Shown here: piece after piece, positions 62,733 to 64,000 of the stretch
Position numbering within the stretch: the first letter of the stretch is position 1
How the letters are laid out: every line of letters begins with the position of its first letter
Assembly: GCF_003473485.1 (NCBI RefSeq)
Contig: NC_053043.1
Coordinates: forward strand, 10,178,001-10,242,000
Direction of reading: 5' to 3'
Length of the DNA stretch: 64,000 nt
From: Medicago truncatula
Lineage: Eukaryota; Streptophyta; Magnoliopsida; Fabales; Fabaceae
Position numbers and translations under genes: made by a program
The notes under the pieces: generated by a model
What the model was told of the DNA's origin: nothing
The model's input: the letters and a program-made list of their open reading frames with translations, nothing else
Databases searched by the model: none

Positions 62733-62975
62733 CATGGTGGAGTTGCATGTTGATTCTCAGGTGCTTGTGAGTAACTTTTGTACTAATGGAGCTGTTAATA
62801 TTGATATATATTTTTTTTTCTATTAGTTCAATAAATATGTCGGTTATTAGAGTAAGATTGAGAAATTAAGACATGTCATACTTATAGTGAAGCTAATACC
62901 TTTTTTTAATGGCACGCGAAGCTAGTAGCTATGTTGATTCGTTAGTAGCATTGGGATGTAATAGTGGTCTCAATT
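62733..62975 (+). pseudogene. RNase H-like (RVT_3) remnant
   Basis: VELHVDSQVLVSNFCTNGA at the left and YVDSLVALGCNSGLNFMQFE at the right are the two ends of the plant RNase H-like domain (the VELHVDSQ strand and the ADSLA/LGC motif). The part between is full of stops. A small, old fragment. Confidence 0.55.
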
Positions 62976-63385
62976 TTATGCAATTTGAGAAGTAAGAAGA
63001 GTAATATTGACCAAATACATTAGATATTCAATAAATCTAAAAAATTGTTATTTGTTTATAAATGTGATTGGAATGAGTCTGTTACGAGCGAAACCCATTA
63101 ATTTGTTATGGTTTAGTATGATTCTGTTAGAGTTTGTTTGTAATTTTGGGAAGATCCTTTACCTTATCAGGCCATGTACTCACCAATTGAAAATTATGAA
63201 CGGAATGAAGTAATTCCTTTCTCTTATCTCTCATTCTTAGGAGGGTCATCTCCGTCGTTATAATTTAGAGAGTTTACTTTGTTCTTATTATATTAGTTCT
63301 TTACTTTTTTTTTTTATTATTTTTTTTTATTGATTTTGTATTTTTGGTTTGTTCCTTTGTAGTAGTATCTGCTTTTGGACTTTTT
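62976..63385. other. Intergenic, no gene seen
   Basis: No coding or repeat structure recognised apart from T-runs near 63305-63330. Confidence 0.4.
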
Positions 63386-64000
63386 TTTTGAAACATCAAA
63401 TTTTACTTAACAACCAGATTCCTGCTCAAGACGAACAGAGATCGGTGAAACATATAATACAAACTAAAAGCGTTGTATATAGGCGGAACACCTGAAAATA
63501 AACACCCTAAAAGATACCTCTGAGGACAATACCCATCAAAATACATGTCACGGCCTAAAACAGACGTCTTCATGAAAACGACTACTGTAAAAACGATATA
63601 CAACACCACTCATCGTCACTACTCACCCCAAAGAATACTCCTCAAAATTAAACTCTCAGTCCTCAACACCAAAGCTGAGCCACATCCGAAAAGCTCATAT
63701 TCAAAAGATCATTCAACTTCCACCACCTCTCGACCTCCGATTCACCGAAAGAACACCAACAAAAGCCCAAAACCAAACTTGAGCCAAATAACTTACTTCC
63801 GATCTCGAATCAAAAGTGATCGGCCCACTAGACTTTAGGACCAAAACAAAAGAGCACCCTTCACCTCTGGTACACCAGAGAAACACCGTTATCAAGCCAA
63901 ACAAGATTGCAGCTAGACACCGACTTCCGATCCCGAAACAAAAGTAACCAGCACACCGGAAACCAATACACAATAAATAAGACAAAACGACATGATATGC
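63386..64000 (-). mobile_element. 3' end of a poly(A) retroposon running off the window
   Basis: On the minus strand the sequence ends AAATTTGATGTTTCAAAAAAAAA (T-run at 63380-63388 on the plus strand), the ending typical of plant L1-type LINEs. It is less AT-rich than its neighbours. A unit with ACTTCCGATCTCGAATCAAAAGT at 63795 recurs as ACTTCCGATCCCGAAACAAAAGT at 63923, a 128-bp spacing. The 5' part is outside the window, so LINE or another poly(A) retroposon cannot be decided. Confidence 0.5.

Overview
This is a plant nuclear window, AT-rich and gene-sparse, with spliced genes, long introns and many transposable-element relics. The genes are of ordinary dicot type. The repeat families (LTR pieces with the motif GGTGTTAGGCACTCGTAACG, several short TIR families, tRNA-derived SINEs) look like those of a legume such as Medicago or Trifolium. 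That placement is inference from recognition, not from a search.

Intact genes, left to right: a nuclear tRNA-Asn(GTT) (1216-1289); a miR160 precursor on the minus strand (about 13300-13412) whose mature 21-mer and star lie on a clean hairpin; a six-exon Rab2/RABB1 small GTPase (22505-25692, 211 aa); a twelve-exon VARICOSE/EDC4-type mRNA-decapping scaffold (32248-41569, 1378 aa); an intronless gene for an unrecognised acidic 146-aa protein (43747-44187); and a nine-exon GAUT4-type galacturonosyltransferase (57864-61456, 667 aa). All exon joins were worked out by hand; they stay in frame and use GT/AG.

Broken genes cluster at 48.6-53.5 kb: the C-terminal half of a PHT4/ANTR anion transporter (minus), a retrotransposon LTR-like segment, a frameshifted and truncated ATG8-interacting-protein (ATI1-like) gene, and two oppositely oriented LINE fragments.

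Mobile elements fill most of the rest. A mariner-like element with TA target duplication and near-perfect TIRs (2529-8915) has a transposase broken by a single-base homopolymer frameshift, carries an antisense ORF near its right end, and holds a 3.15-kb solo LTR with a 5-bp target duplication. At least five TIR elements with 9-10-bp target duplications (Mutator type) are dispersed: 940-1099, 26663-27397, 30221-30901, 37973-38869 and 54428-55054. A Tourist-like MITE is at 55475-55862. LINE reverse-transcriptase or RNase-H remnants lie near 9.2, 26.1, 27.6, 52.2, 52.8 and 62.7 kb. The VARICOSE introns hold at least four insertions and all exons remain intact.

The genes are not co-regulated as an operon. 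They are independent loci for housekeeping membrane traffic (RABB1), mRNA decay (VCS), pectin synthesis (GAUT4) and auxin-response control (miR160).
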